From: Candidatus Skiveiella danica
GTDB taxonomy: Bacteria > Pseudomonadota > Gammaproteobacteria > Burkholderiales > Burkholderiaceae_C
NCBI GenBank assembly: GCA_016721925.1
Contig: JADKHE010000006.1
Location: 156,426 to 220,425, forward strand
Length of the DNA stretch: 64,000 bases
Direction: 5' to 3'
Positions 25,255-33,874 of the stretch are shown here, in pieces; positions within the stretch are counted from its first letter, which is position 1, and every line of letters starts with the position of its first letter. Below the pieces are notes generated by a model, which was given only the letters and a program-made list of their open reading frames with translations, had not been told where the DNA came from and did not search any database. Position numbers and translations under genes: made by a program.

Positions 25255-26075
25255 GCGGGCCTCCGCAGCGAGGACACGTCGTCGATCGATCCGAGATAGG
25301 CCTCGATCACACCCGGGTCGTTCTGCACTTCGCGCGGCGTGCCCATGGCCAGCACCTCGCCCTGGTTCATGGCCAGCACCCGGTCGGACACCTTGGAGAC
25401 CAGCGTCATGTCGTGTTCGACCATCAGCACGGTGATGCCCAGGTCGTTCTTGATGTCGGCAATCCAGAAGGCCATGTCGTCGGTCTCTTCCACGTTCAGG
25501 CCGGAGGAGGGTTCGTCCAGCAGCAGCAGCTTGGGTTCGGTGCACAGCGCGCGGGCCATTTCCACCACCTTGCGCACGCCGTAGGGCAGGCCGGCAACGA
25601 GCGTGTCCCGGTAGTGCTGAAGGTCGAGGAAGTCGATGACCTGCTCGGCTTTCTCGCGGGCCTCAAGCTCGGCCGCGCGCGTGGCGGGCGTGAAGAACAG
25701 TTCGCTCCAGAAACCGGTCTTGCGGTGGGTGTGCCGCCCGATCAGCAGGTTGTGCAGCACCGTGGCGTGCTCGAACAGCTCGATGTTCTGGAAGGTGCGC
25801 GCAATGCCGAGCGAAGCAATCGCGTGGGGGGGCTGTTCGGTGAGCTTGAGAGGCCCCTGCGGTCCGAGATAGGTGATCTCGCCGGCGGTCGGGGTGTAGA
25901 TGCGGCTGATGAGGTTGAACACGGTGGTCTTGCCGGCGCCGTTGGGCCCGATCAGCGTGAACACCTCGCCAGGCCTCACATCGAAGCTCACATTGTTGAC
26001 TGCCAGCACGCCGCCAAAGCGCACGCTCAGATTTTGTGCCGACAGCAGGGTGTCGTTCATCGGTGCCGCGCTCAT
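25251..26075 (-). CDS. livG: Liv-type ABC transporter ATP-binding protein LivG
   Basis: 274 residues; ATG 26075 overlaps the livM stop by four bases, and a second ATG at 26060 is possible. Walker A GPNGAGKTT, a non-canonical signature LPYGVRKVVEMARAL typical of LivG, and Walker B LLLLDEPSSGL. The C-terminal part contains the LivG/branched-chain type YLGSIDDV end. Partner of LivF. Confidence 0.94.
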   Translation of the reverse strand: MSAAPMNDTLLSAQNLSVRFGGVLAVNNVSFDVRPGEVFTLIGPNGAGKTTVFNLISRIYTPTAGEITYLGPQGPLKLTEQPPHAIASLGIARTFQNIELFEHATVLHNLLIGRHTHRKTGFWSELFFTPATRAAELEAREKAEQVIDFLDLQHYRDTLVAGLPYGVRKVVEMARALCTEPKLLLLDEPSSGLNVEETDDMAFWIADIKNDLGITVLMVEHDMTLVSKVSDRVLAMNQGEVLAMGTPREVQNDPGVIEAYLGSIDDVSSLRRPA

Positions 26076-27148
26076 TTCAGCCTATCGGATTTCTGGAAGG
26101 ACTTCTGCCGCTTGAACATGCCCTGGCGGTAGAACGGGAACAGCTGGAACCAGGCGCGCACCTTGAGCCAGCGGCCGTACAGGCCCAGCGGCTCGAACAG
26201 CACGAACGCCACCAGCACCACGCCGTAGACCACGGCCTGCAGGCCGGGCGCCTGGCCGACCGCGGCAGGGAGGTAGTCCTTGGTCAGGGAGATCACCTGC
26301 GGCATGGTGATCAGGAAGATGGCGCCCAGGAAGGCACCGTGCACCGAGCCCAGCCCGCCGATCACCACCATCAGCAGCAGGTCGATCGACTGGATGATGT
26401 TGAACTGGTCGGGCGAGATGAACTGCAGCTTGTGCGCATACAGCGCGCCGCCCACGCCGGCCAGCGCCGCCGACAGCGCGAACGACAGCGTCTTGTAGCG
26501 CGCCAGGTGGATGCCCATGCTCTGGGCAGAGATTTCCGAGTCGCGGATGGCCACGAAGGCGCGCCCGGTGGACGAGCGCAGCAGGTTCAGGATGCCCAGG
26601 GTGGCCGCCACGGTGATGAACAGGCACAGGTAGTAGAAGCCTTCGCCGCTATCCACCTTCCAGCCGAACAGGTCGGGCGCCTTGATGTGGATGCCGGCAT
26701 TGCCGCCGGTGACCTTTTCCCAGCGTGCCAGCACTTCCTCGACGATGAAGCCGAAGGACAAGGTGGCCATGCCCAGATAAATGCCCTTGACCCGCAGCGC
26801 CGGCAGGCCCACCACGACGCCCACCGTCGCCGACAGGCCGGCGGCGCAGAGCAGGGCCAGCGGGAACGGCACGCCGGCGTTGGTCAGCACCGCCTGCGTG
26901 TAGGCACCGACGCCGAGAAAGGCCGCGTGACCCAGGGAAAACTGTCCGGTGAAGCCGGCCAGCAGCATCAGCCCGAGGCCCACGATGGCATAAATCAGGA
27001 TGAACGTCATCTGGGCCAGCCAGTACTCGGCAAACAGCCACGGCGCCCCCAGCAGCAGCAGGGCGAGCAGTCCGTACCAGAAGACGTGTCCGCCATGCTT
27101 GGCCAGGTTGATGTCCTGGGCGTAGCTGGTCTTGAAAATGAAACGCAT
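26072..27148 (-). CDS. livM: Liv-type ABC transporter permease LivM
   Basis: 358 residues from ATG 27148, which overlaps the livH stop by one base. Multi-spanning inner-membrane permease; GLMLLAGFTGQFSLGHAAFL near residue 55-75 is the signature loop of the LivM/BraE family, and ALPALRVKGIYLGMATLSFG-like sequence follows. A basic tail after the last helix (about residues 320-358) is longer than in E. coli LivM. Channel subunit with LivH. Confidence 0.94.
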   Translation of the reverse strand: MRFIFKTSYAQDINLAKHGGHVFWYGLLALLLLGAPWLFAEYWLAQMTFILIYAIVGLGLMLLAGFTGQFSLGHAAFLGVGAYTQAVLTNAGVPFPLALLCAAGLSATVGVVVGLPALRVKGIYLGMATLSFGFIVEEVLARWEKVTGGNAGIHIKAPDLFGWKVDSGEGFYYLCLFITVAATLGILNLLRSSTGRAFVAIRDSEISAQSMGIHLARYKTLSFALSAALAGVGGALYAHKLQFISPDQFNIIQSIDLLLMVVIGGLGSVHGAFLGAIFLITMPQVISLTKDYLPAAVGQAPGLQAVVYGVVLVAFVLFEPLGLYGRWLKVRAWFQLFPFYRQGMFKRQKSFQKSDRLK

Positions 27149-28023
27149 CAGACTTTCTTCCTGAGTTTTTCGCCGAACAGGCCGTTGGGCTTGACCATCA
27201 GCATGATCAGCACCACCACATAGGGCGCAGTGTCCTTGAACCCGGCGGGGAGGTAGAAGCCGGAGAGGGATTCCACGATGCCGATGATCAGGCCGCCGAC
27301 AATGGCGCCCGGCAAGCTGGTGAAGCCGCCGACCACCGCCGCGGGGAAGGCCTTCAGGCCGATGAAACCCATGTTGGCGTGCACGAAGGTGATGGGCGCC
27401 AGCAGCAGGCCGGCGATAGCGGCCACGGCGGCGGCCAGACCCCATACCAGGCCATTGAGCGTCTTGACCGGAATGCCCATGTAATAGGCGGCGAGCTGGT
27501 TCTGCGACGAGGCCTGCATCGCCATGCCGAGCTTGCTGTAGCGGAACATCGCAAACAGCCCGGCGCACAGCACGGCCGTCGCGGCAATCACCACCATCTG
27601 CTCCACGTTGAGCACCAGCGCGCCGAGCTTCCAGATCTGGTCCTTGTAGGGCACGGGCAGGGTGTGGGTCTCGGTGCCGATGTTGGGGATCATGGTGATG
27701 AGGCCGCGCGCCACGTAGGCGATGCCGATGGTCAGCATGACTATGGAGAAAGCCGGCTGACCCAGGATCGGCCGGATCACGATGCGCTCCAGCAGCACAC
27801 CGAAAAGGCCCATGGCAATGATGGCGGCGATCACCGCCGCCCAGAACGGAAAGCCCAGCATCGTCATGCCGGCCAGGCCACCGAAAGCACCCAGCATCAT
27901 CAGATCGCCCTGGGCGAAGCTCACGGTCTCAGTGGCCTTGTAGATCAGCACGAACCCGAGCGCAATCAGGCCGTAGATGCATCCGATCGCGATGCCGCTG
28001 ATGACCAATTGAAGAAACTGCAC
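27148..28023 (-). CDS. livH: Liv-type ABC transporter permease LivH
   Basis: 291 residues, first gene of the leftward transport unit; AGGAGG at 28029-28034 (minus strand) is a strong ribosome site. About eight hydrophobic segments, with GCIYGLIALGFVLIYKATET at the N-terminus and SFAQGDLMMLGAFGGLAG, both characteristic of LivH/BraD. ADGIPVKT-type loop region present as YYMGIPVKTLNGLVWGLA. Confidence 0.94.
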   Translation of the reverse strand: MQFLQLVISGIAIGCIYGLIALGFVLIYKATETVSFAQGDLMMLGAFGGLAGMTMLGFPFWAAVIAAIIAMGLFGVLLERIVIRPILGQPAFSIVMLTIGIAYVARGLITMIPNIGTETHTLPVPYKDQIWKLGALVLNVEQMVVIAATAVLCAGLFAMFRYSKLGMAMQASSQNQLAAYYMGIPVKTLNGLVWGLAAAVAAIAGLLLAPITFVHANMGFIGLKAFPAAVVGGFTSLPGAIVGGLIIGIVESLSGFYLPAGFKDTAPYVVVLIMLMVKPNGLFGEKLRKKV

Positions 28024-28037
28024 AGTGCCTCCTGAAG

Positions 28038-28070
28038 CGTTGCGCGGTTATACCGGTGGATCGCGCAACG
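28038..28070. promoter_or_regulatory. Inverted repeat in the livH leader / divergent promoter region
   Basis: Perfect nine-base arms CGTTGCGCG (28038-28046) and CGCGCAACG (28062-28070), spacer 15 bases. It lies just upstream of the livH ribosome site and 55 bases before the divergent enoyl-CoA hydratase start. It may be an operator controlling one or both directions, or a leader hairpin; no T-run follows. Confidence 0.55.
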
Positions 28071-28125
28071 GCGCTTAGGGTTGTTCCCCATAGCCTGTCG
28101 CGACCGGCTCATGTGTGATCGCCGC

Positions 28126-28926
28126 ATGAACCCGAGCGTCACCTCCGAATGCATCGACGGCATCACCGTCGTCACCTTGAACCGGCCCGAAGTCCGCAAC
28201 GCCGTGGATGCCGACACGGCCCGTGACCTGCATGCGGCCTTCCTCGCTTTTGACGATGACCCTGCGAGTCGTGTGGCTGTTTTCCATGGCGCGCACGGCC
28301 ACTTCTGCGCCGGCTGGGACCTTCAGGCCGGTGCCCGGCTGCATGCCGCGGGGGTTGACGGAAAGGCCCTGACCCACCTGGACTGGGCGCCGGATGCCGA
28401 ACGCCCGCTGGGTCCGATGGGTCCCTCGCGCCTGTTGCTGTCCAAGCCGGTGATTGCCGCCGTCAGTGGCGCGGCGGTGGCCGGCGGCATGGAGCTGGCC
28501 TTGTGGTGCGACCTGCGCGTGATGGAGGCCGATGCCTATTTCGGGGTCTACTGCCGGCGCTTCGGTGTGCCGCTGATCGATGGCGGCACCGTGCGTCTGC
28601 CGCGCCTGATCGGCATGGGCCATGCGATGGACCTGATCCTGACCGGGCGCAAGATCGAGGCCGAGGAGGCGCTTCGCATCGGCCTGTGCAACCGCGTGGC
28701 GCCACCCGGCGGGGCACTGGAGACGGCGCTGACCTTGGCGCGGCAGCTGGCGGGCTTTCCGCAGGCGACGATGAATGCCGACCGCCTGAGCGCCTACCGT
28801 CAGGCGGGCCTGCCATTGGCAGCGGCGCTGCAACAGGAGTGGGCCGCCGGGCGGGCCTGCCTGGACGATGCGCTGGCCGGCGCGGCCCGTTTTGCCGCTG
28901 GGGAGGGTCGGCATGGAAAATTTTGA
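28126..28926 (+). CDS. Enoyl-CoA hydratase/isomerase family protein
   Basis: 266 residues from ATG 28126; another in-frame ATG at 28111 is possible. Crotonase motifs: GHFCAGWDLQAGARL near residues 58-72 and the oxyanion loop SGAAVAGGMELALWCDLRVM near 109-128; a glutamate-free YCRRFGVPLIDGGTVRL follows, which suits an isomerase-like or atypical hydratase. Transcribed away from livH; the two may share the palindrome at 28038-28070 as a control site, linking it to the import and beta-oxidation region. Confidence 0.92.
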   Translation: MNPSVTSECIDGITVVTLNRPEVRNAVDADTARDLHAAFLAFDDDPASRVAVFHGAHGHFCAGWDLQAGARLHAAGVDGKALTHLDWAPDAERPLGPMGPSRLLLSKPVIAAVSGAAVAGGMELALWCDLRVMEADAYFGVYCRRFGVPLIDGGTVRLPRLIGMGHAMDLILTGRKIEAEEALRIGLCNRVAPPGGALETALTLARQLAGFPQATMNADRLSAYRQAGLPLAAALQQEWAAGRACLDDALAGAARFAAGEGRHGKF

Positions 28927-28930
28927 TCCA

Positions 28931-28987
28931 GACAGGCACGATCCCAGCGCGGAATGGTCATAACCTGCTATTGAAAAGTGATTTTTC
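28931..28987 (-). repeat. Dispersed repeat, copy A
   Basis: On the plus strand: ATCCCAGCG, GGAATGGTCATA, CTGCTAT, GAAAAGTGA. The blocks pair with copy B (39806-39850) and copy C (63752-63806), and with copy D on the opposite strand. It starts just after the enoyl-CoA hydratase stop. Confidence 0.7.
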
Positions 28988-29049
28988 GCGCGCCGATTCG
29001 CCGGATGGTGCGGCAGGTGGTGCGCCCTGCCAGCGGGCGAGCAACAGGA

Positions 29050-29511
29050 TCAGGGCTCAGGCCGCTCGATCGGCCGGGGCCGGCCCTGGTCATCGATGGC
29101 CACGTAGGTCAGCGACGCTTCGGTCACCTTGATGTAGTGGCCCTGCGTGTCGTAGCGCTCGGCATAGACCTCCACCTGCACCGTGATCGAGGTGCGGCCG
29201 ATGCGGGTCACGCCGCCGAAGAACGACAGGATGTCCCCCACGCGCACCGGCTGCTTGAAGATGAACTCGTTGACCGCCACTGTGGCCATGCGCCCGCGCA
29301 CGTAACGCGCCGGGACGATCGAACCGGCAATGTCCACCTGCGCCATGACCCAGCCGCCGAAGATGTCGCCGTTGGCGTTGCAGTCGGCCGGCATCGGCAC
29401 GACCTTGAGCACCAGTTCCTTGTCAGTAGGAAGCGGCACCCGGGGGGCGATCACGCGCGCCGGGTTGGACGGAATGGCGGACGATGCGGCGGGGCTGGAG
29501 GCGGAAGACAT
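29050..29511 (-). CDS. Acyl-CoA thioesterase, YciA-like hotdog
   Basis: 153 residues from ATG 29511 (MSSASSPAASS); an upstream start at 29562 would add a poorly conserved leader. The hotdog core NANGDIFGGWVMAQVDIAGS is the classic YciA/ACOT motif, with the catalytic aspartate in this loop, and TRIGRTSITVQVEVYAERYD follows. Hydrolyses a broad set of acyl-CoAs in the family; regulation of CoA pools is the usual role. Transcribed away from the ATM1-type exporter 92 bases to its right. Confidence 0.92.
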   Translation of the reverse strand: MSSASSPAASSAIPSNPARVIAPRVPLPTDKELVLKVVPMPADCNANGDIFGGWVMAQVDIAGSIVPARYVRGRMATVAVNEFIFKQPVRVGDILSFFGGVTRIGRTSITVQVEVYAERYDTQGHYIKVTEASLTYVAIDDQGRPRPIERPEP

Positions 29512-29603
29512 GGTCACAGGCAGGATCGTTTGATAATGGACGCAAAGACCGCCGCCCGCCAACGTGGGCCAGTGCGGTCTCCAACATTGTGAGATTGTCC
29601 CCC

Positions 29604-31451
29604 ATGCGTCGATTCGGCGATCAGCCGCCTTCCCCCCTTGCGCCGACCGGCGCCCCGCGCTCCGACTGGGGCACGCTGCGCCGCCTCTTCCCTTACCTCT
29701 GGCGCTACAAGTGGCGGGTGATGGTCGCGCTCGCCTTCATGGTGGGCGCCAAGCTCGCCAACGTGGGTGTTCCGTTGCTGCTCAAGCAACTGGTCGATGC
29801 CATGACACCGGGCATGAATCCGGCAACGGCCGCCCTTCTGGTGGTGCCGGTGGGCCTGCTGCTGGCCTATGGTGGGCTGCGCCTGTGCACCACGCTGTTC
29901 ACCGAGCTGCGCGAACTGGTGTTTGCCAAGGCCACGCAGGGCGCGGCCCGCAGCATCGCGCTGGAGACCTTCCAGCACCTTCACGCTCTGAGCCTGCGCT
30001 TTCACCTGGAGCGCCAGACCGGCGGCATGACGCGCGACATCGAGCGCGGCGTGCGCGGCATCGAGTCGCTGATCTCGTACTCGCTGTTCAGCATCGTGCC
30101 CACGCTGATCGAGGTGGTGATGGTGCTGACCATCCTGGGCGTGAAGTTCGATGCCTGGTTTGCATGGATCACGCTGGCCGCGCTGGCGCTCTACATCGCC
30201 TTCACGGTCTGGGTCACCGAGTGGCGCACGAAATTTCGCCGCCAGGCCAACGAGTTCGATTCGGCGGCGCACACCAAGGCGGTGGACTCGCTGCTGAACT
30301 ACGAGACGGTCAAGTACTTCAACAACGAAGGCTTTGAGGCGCGCCGCTACGACGAAAGCCTGGAGCGCCTGCGCCGCGCACGGTTGAAGGCACAGAGCAC
30401 GCTGTCCATGCTCAACCTGGGCCAGCAGCTCATCATCGCCGTGGGCCTGGTGGCCATGCTCTGGCGCGCCACGCAGGGCGTGGTGGCCGGGCGCATGACG
30501 CTGGGCGACCTGGTCATGGTCAACGCCTTCATGATCCAGCTCTACATCCCGCTGAACTTCCTGGGCGTGATCTACCGCGAGATCAAGCAGAGCCTGACCG
30601 ACCTGGACAAGATGTTCACGCTGATGGAAAAGGAGCGCGAGGTGGCGGATGCCCCCGGCGCACTGCCCCTGGTGATCCGGCCCTTGTCCGGCGCGGGCGG
30701 ACCGCAGGCCGGCGCGGTCGATGCCAGCGTGCGCTTCGACCACGTCAGCTTTGCCTACGACGCGGCGCGGCCCATCCTGCACGACATCAGCTTCGAGATT
30801 CCGGCCGGGCAGACCGTGGCGGTGGTCGGACCGTCGGGCTCGGGCAAGTCGACGCTGGCGCGGCTGCTGTTCCGCTTCTATGACGCACAGACGGGTCAGA
30901 TCTCGATCGCGGGGCAGGACATCCGGGTGGTGACACAGTCCAGCGTGCGCCAGGCGATCGGCATCGTGCCGCAGGACACGGTGCTGTTCAACGACACGGT
31001 GGAATACAACATCGCCTACGGCCGCCCTGGCGCCAGCCGCGCCGAGGTCGAGGCCGCCGCCCGCGCCGCGCACATCCACGACTTCATCGTCTCCACGCCC
31101 AAGGGCTACGATGCCATCGTGGGTGAGCGCGGCCTGAAGCTCTCCGGCGGCGAGAAGCAGCGCGTGGCCATCGCCCGCACGCTGCTGAAGAACCCGCCGA
31201 TCCTGATCTTCGACGAGGCCACCTCGGCGCTCGACTCGGCCAACGAACGCGCCATCCAGACCGAACTGCAGAGCGTGGCCCAGAACAAGACCACCCTGGT
31301 GATCGCGCACCGGCTGTCCACGGTGGTGGATGCCCACGAAATCCTGGTGATGGAGGCTGGGCGCATCATCGAGCGCGGCACGCACGCCGAACTGCTGGCG
31401 AGGCAGGGTCGCTACGCCTCCATGTGGGCGCTGCAGCAGAGCGCGGACTGA
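29604..31451 (+). CDS. ATM1-type ABC exporter (fused membrane and ATPase domains)
   Basis: 615 residues from ATG 29604. N-terminal six-helix transmembrane domain (about 30-340), with TLSMLNLGQQLIIAVGLVAM matching the ATM1/HMT1 group, then an ATPase domain: Walker A GPSGSGKSTLARL near residue 410, Q-loop IVPQDTVLFNDTV, signature KLSGGEKQRVAIARTLL, Walker B ILIFDEATSALDSANE. Bacterial members export glutathione-linked or metal-thiol compounds; the substrate here is inferred only. The frame is open upstream into the YciA-like gene, but those codons are not conserved-looking. Confidence 0.93.
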   Translation: MRRFGDQPPSPLAPTGAPRSDWGTLRRLFPYLWRYKWRVMVALAFMVGAKLANVGVPLLLKQLVDAMTPGMNPATAALLVVPVGLLLAYGGLRLCTTLFTELRELVFAKATQGAARSIALETFQHLHALSLRFHLERQTGGMTRDIERGVRGIESLISYSLFSIVPTLIEVVMVLTILGVKFDAWFAWITLAALALYIAFTVWVTEWRTKFRRQANEFDSAAHTKAVDSLLNYETVKYFNNEGFEARRYDESLERLRRARLKAQSTLSMLNLGQQLIIAVGLVAMLWRATQGVVAGRMTLGDLVMVNAFMIQLYIPLNFLGVIYREIKQSLTDLDKMFTLMEKEREVADAPGALPLVIRPLSGAGGPQAGAVDASVRFDHVSFAYDAARPILHDISFEIPAGQTVAVVGPSGSGKSTLARLLFRFYDAQTGQISIAGQDIRVVTQSSVRQAIGIVPQDTVLFNDTVEYNIAYGRPGASRAEVEAAARAAHIHDFIVSTPKGYDAIVGERGLKLSGGEKQRVAIARTLLKNPPILIFDEATSALDSANERAIQTELQSVAQNKTTLVIAHRLSTVVDAHEILVMEAGRIIERGTHAELLARQGRYASMWALQQSAD

Positions 31452-31461
31452 AGGGGGTGCG

Positions 31462-31488
31462 TTCCTGGCGCTGGGAAACGTCCAGGAA
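31462..31488. terminator. Hairpin between convergent genes
   Basis: TTCCTGG (31462-31468) and CCAGGAA (31482-31488) form a perfect seven-pair stem with a 13-base loop in the 39-base gap between the exporter stop and the DUF2817 stop. No T-run on either side, so it is a weak bidirectional terminator candidate at most. Confidence 0.4.
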
Positions 31489-31490
31489 GA

Positions 31491-32576
31491 TCAGGAACTC
31501 AAGCCGTCCACCGCCTGGAACATCGCCTGCCGCGCCTGGCTGACGATCTGCCCCTTCCAGGCATCGGTGTCCGTGTAGAAGGCATCCATCATCCTCTGCT
31601 TGATCTGCCTGGCCAACTCGGGCGAAGCCTCGGGGTGCAGGTGCAGCCAGTGGTCGCCGCGCAGCGCATCCATCACCTCGGGAAGCGGTTGGGTGCCGTA
31701 TTCCATCGCGATCGCGGTGTATTCGGCCTGCGGGAATTCGTCGTACGCAGCAAAGCACATCAGGCCCGTCAGGCGCGCCGAGGTGGACGAGCCGTCGTAC
31801 ATCGAGGTGACCGCATCGCCCCACCAGGCCCGCGCCCGCGCCAGCGTGGCGGCATCGTCACGCGCCGCGAAGATGCGCTCGCCGTGGCCGCTCGGACCCA
31901 GCCCGGTATGCAGATCGATCCAACCCAGACGCTTCACGCCCGCCGCGTGCTGTCGCAGCACGGTGCGCACAGTTTGGTTGCTCCAGGTGGGCGCGGTGCC
32001 GCCAAAAAACAGGCCGTCGGGGAATTCATGCTGTCCTCCGGACACGGCGGCCTGGAATGCCGGCATGCCGCGCTCGGCGATGAAAGCCGCAGTTGCCGCC
32101 AGGTTTTCCTGCCCGGGCGGCCAGTATTCGGGCAGCAGCAGCGGCTGCACGTCCCGGTACGCGGTATTGACCGGCAAGGCCTGCGAAAAGTCGTGAAAGT
32201 TGCGGTTCAGATCCACGTTTTCCTGGGTCACGCTCCGGATGTGCGAGAAACCGTACGGGTTCAGCGCGTGGATGTAGAGCACGGCCACGCCCTGGGCGCG
32301 GGCTTTTTCGCGCCACTCGGCGTCAGCCAATGCGGCCACCTGGACGCCGCTGCCGCAATAGCCTTCCACGCCATGGCAGGCGCTGCTGACAATGAGCAGG
32401 CGGTCGGCGTCGGCGGGGCCGTCACGCACCACGTCCATGGCCAGGGTCTCGCCGTCGCGCCCTTTCAGCGGATGCAGATGGGAGTGGATGCGAAGTCCCA
32501 GCGAAGCGGCGCCCTCCAGGAACTTGGTGCGCGCCTCGGCGTAGCTGCCCGAGAAGGCGGCGGGGATGGGGATCAT
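31491..32576 (-). CDS. DUF2817 / M14-like metallopeptidase family protein
   Basis: 361 residues from ATG 32576, overlapping the stop of the upstream M20 gene by four bases. Zinc-carboxypeptidase-like features: SACHGVEGYCGSGVQ (H and E ligands), NPYGFSHIRSVTQENVDLNR, and WIDLHTGLGPSGHGE (third histidine). This set matches DUF2817, a family related to succinylglutamate desuccinylase/M14 peptidases. It probably releases an amide- or peptide-bound group; with the M20 hydrolase upstream it may act on an N-acyl amino acid or small peptide. Confidence 0.9.
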   Translation of the reverse strand: MIPIPAAFSGSYAEARTKFLEGAASLGLRIHSHLHPLKGRDGETLAMDVVRDGPADADRLLIVSSACHGVEGYCGSGVQVAALADAEWREKARAQGVAVLYIHALNPYGFSHIRSVTQENVDLNRNFHDFSQALPVNTAYRDVQPLLLPEYWPPGQENLAATAAFIAERGMPAFQAAVSGGQHEFPDGLFFGGTAPTWSNQTVRTVLRQHAAGVKRLGWIDLHTGLGPSGHGERIFAARDDAATLARARAWWGDAVTSMYDGSSTSARLTGLMCFAAYDEFPQAEYTAIAMEYGTQPLPEVMDALRGDHWLHLHPEASPELARQIKQRMMDAFYTDTDAWKGQIVSQARQAMFQAVDGLSS

Positions 32577-33799
32577 GCGGCACCTCCGCTGCGGTGGGGG
32601 CGCGGCGAAGCCAGCCACTGCTCGGCCAGCCGCACCCAGTAGGTGGCCCCCAGCGGGATCAGGTCGTCATTGAAGTCGTAGCTCGGGTTGTGCAGCATGC
32701 AAGGTCCCGCGCCATGGCCCATCTCGCGGTGACTGCCGTCGCCATTGGCGATGAAGCAGTAAGCGCCGGGCTTGGCCTGCAGCATGTAGGCGAAGTCCTC
32801 GGCGCCCATGGTCGGCTCCTGCACCATCACATGATCCGCCCCCACGATGTCGTTCATCACCTGGCGGGCAAACTCTGCCTCGGGCGCGGAATTGATGGTG
32901 GGCGGGTAATTGCGCACGAATTCGAACTCGCAGGTGGCGTCATAGGCCGCGCAGGTGTGCTCGGCGATCTGTTTCATGCGGGCTTCGATCAGGTCGAGCA
33001 CCTCGATGCTGAAGGTGCGCACCGTGCCTTGCAGCTCGCAGAAATCGGGCACCACGTTGGTGGCTTCGCCGGCGTGGATCATGGTCACACTGACCACGCC
33101 CGCGTCGATCGGCTTCTTGTTGCGGCTGATGATGGTCTGGAAGCCCAGCACCATCTGGCAGGCGATCGGCACCGGGTCGATGCCGTTGTGCGGGAGGGCG
33201 GCGTGGCTGCCCTTGCCGCGGATGGTGATCTTGAACTCGTTGCTCGACGCCATCACCGGACCGGGCGCGATCGCGAATTTGCCCACTTTTTCGCCGGGCC
33301 AGTTGTGCATGCCGAAGACGGCTTCCACCGGAAACTGCTTGAACAGACCGTCACGGATCATCTCGCGGGCGCCGCCGCCGCCCTCCTCGGCCGGCTGGAA
33401 GATGAGGTACACCGTGCCGTCGAAATGGCGATTCTTCGAGAAATGCTGCGCTGCAGCCAGCAGCATGGCGGTGTGGCCGTCATGGCCGCAGGCGTGCATC
33501 TTTCCCGCATGCCGGCTGGCGTGGTCGAAGGTGTTGAACTCCTGCATCGGCAGGGCGTCCATGTCGGCCCGCAGTCCCACGGCACGCCCGCAGGCCCCGC
33601 CATCGCGACCTTGCACGATGCCCACCACGCCCGTCTTGCCCAGGCCCCGGTGGATCGGGATGCCCCATTCGGTCAGTTTCCTTGCGACGATATCGGCGGT
33701 TCGCCGTTCCTCGAAGCAGAGTTCGGGGTGCGCGTGGATGTCACGGCGGATGGCGGCAATGCCGGCCGCCTCGGTCACGAGGGAGTCGATGATTTTCAT
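32573..33799 (-). CDS. M20 family amidohydrolase (HipO-like)
   Basis: 408 residues from ATG 33799; a GTG two codons upstream (33805) is an alternative. Metal and catalytic motifs of the M20D aminoacylase/hippurate hydrolase group: RADMDALPMQEF, HACGHDGHTAMLL near residue 105 and PAEEGGGGAREMI near 140. It hydrolyses N-acyl amino acids or related amides in the cytoplasm. It is co-transcribed with the DUF2817 gene and divergent from the ArgE-like gene (75 bases). Confidence 0.93.
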   Translation of the reverse strand: MKIIDSLVTEAAGIAAIRRDIHAHPELCFEERRTADIVARKLTEWGIPIHRGLGKTGVVGIVQGRDGGACGRAVGLRADMDALPMQEFNTFDHASRHAGKMHACGHDGHTAMLLAAAQHFSKNRHFDGTVYLIFQPAEEGGGGAREMIRDGLFKQFPVEAVFGMHNWPGEKVGKFAIAPGPVMASSNEFKITIRGKGSHAALPHNGIDPVPIACQMVLGFQTIISRNKKPIDAGVVSVTMIHAGEATNVVPDFCELQGTVRTFSIEVLDLIEARMKQIAEHTCAAYDATCEFEFVRNYPPTINSAPEAEFARQVMNDIVGADHVMVQEPTMGAEDFAYMLQAKPGAYCFIANGDGSHREMGHGAGPCMLHNPSYDFNDDLIPLGATYWVRLAEQWLASPRPHRSGGAA

Positions 33800-33874
33800 G
33801 ACCACAGTCTAGCCAGACTGCGGTCCTTGTGCATGCCGCCTGCGCGTCACAGGGATTTCCCTGAAAATCCGTGA

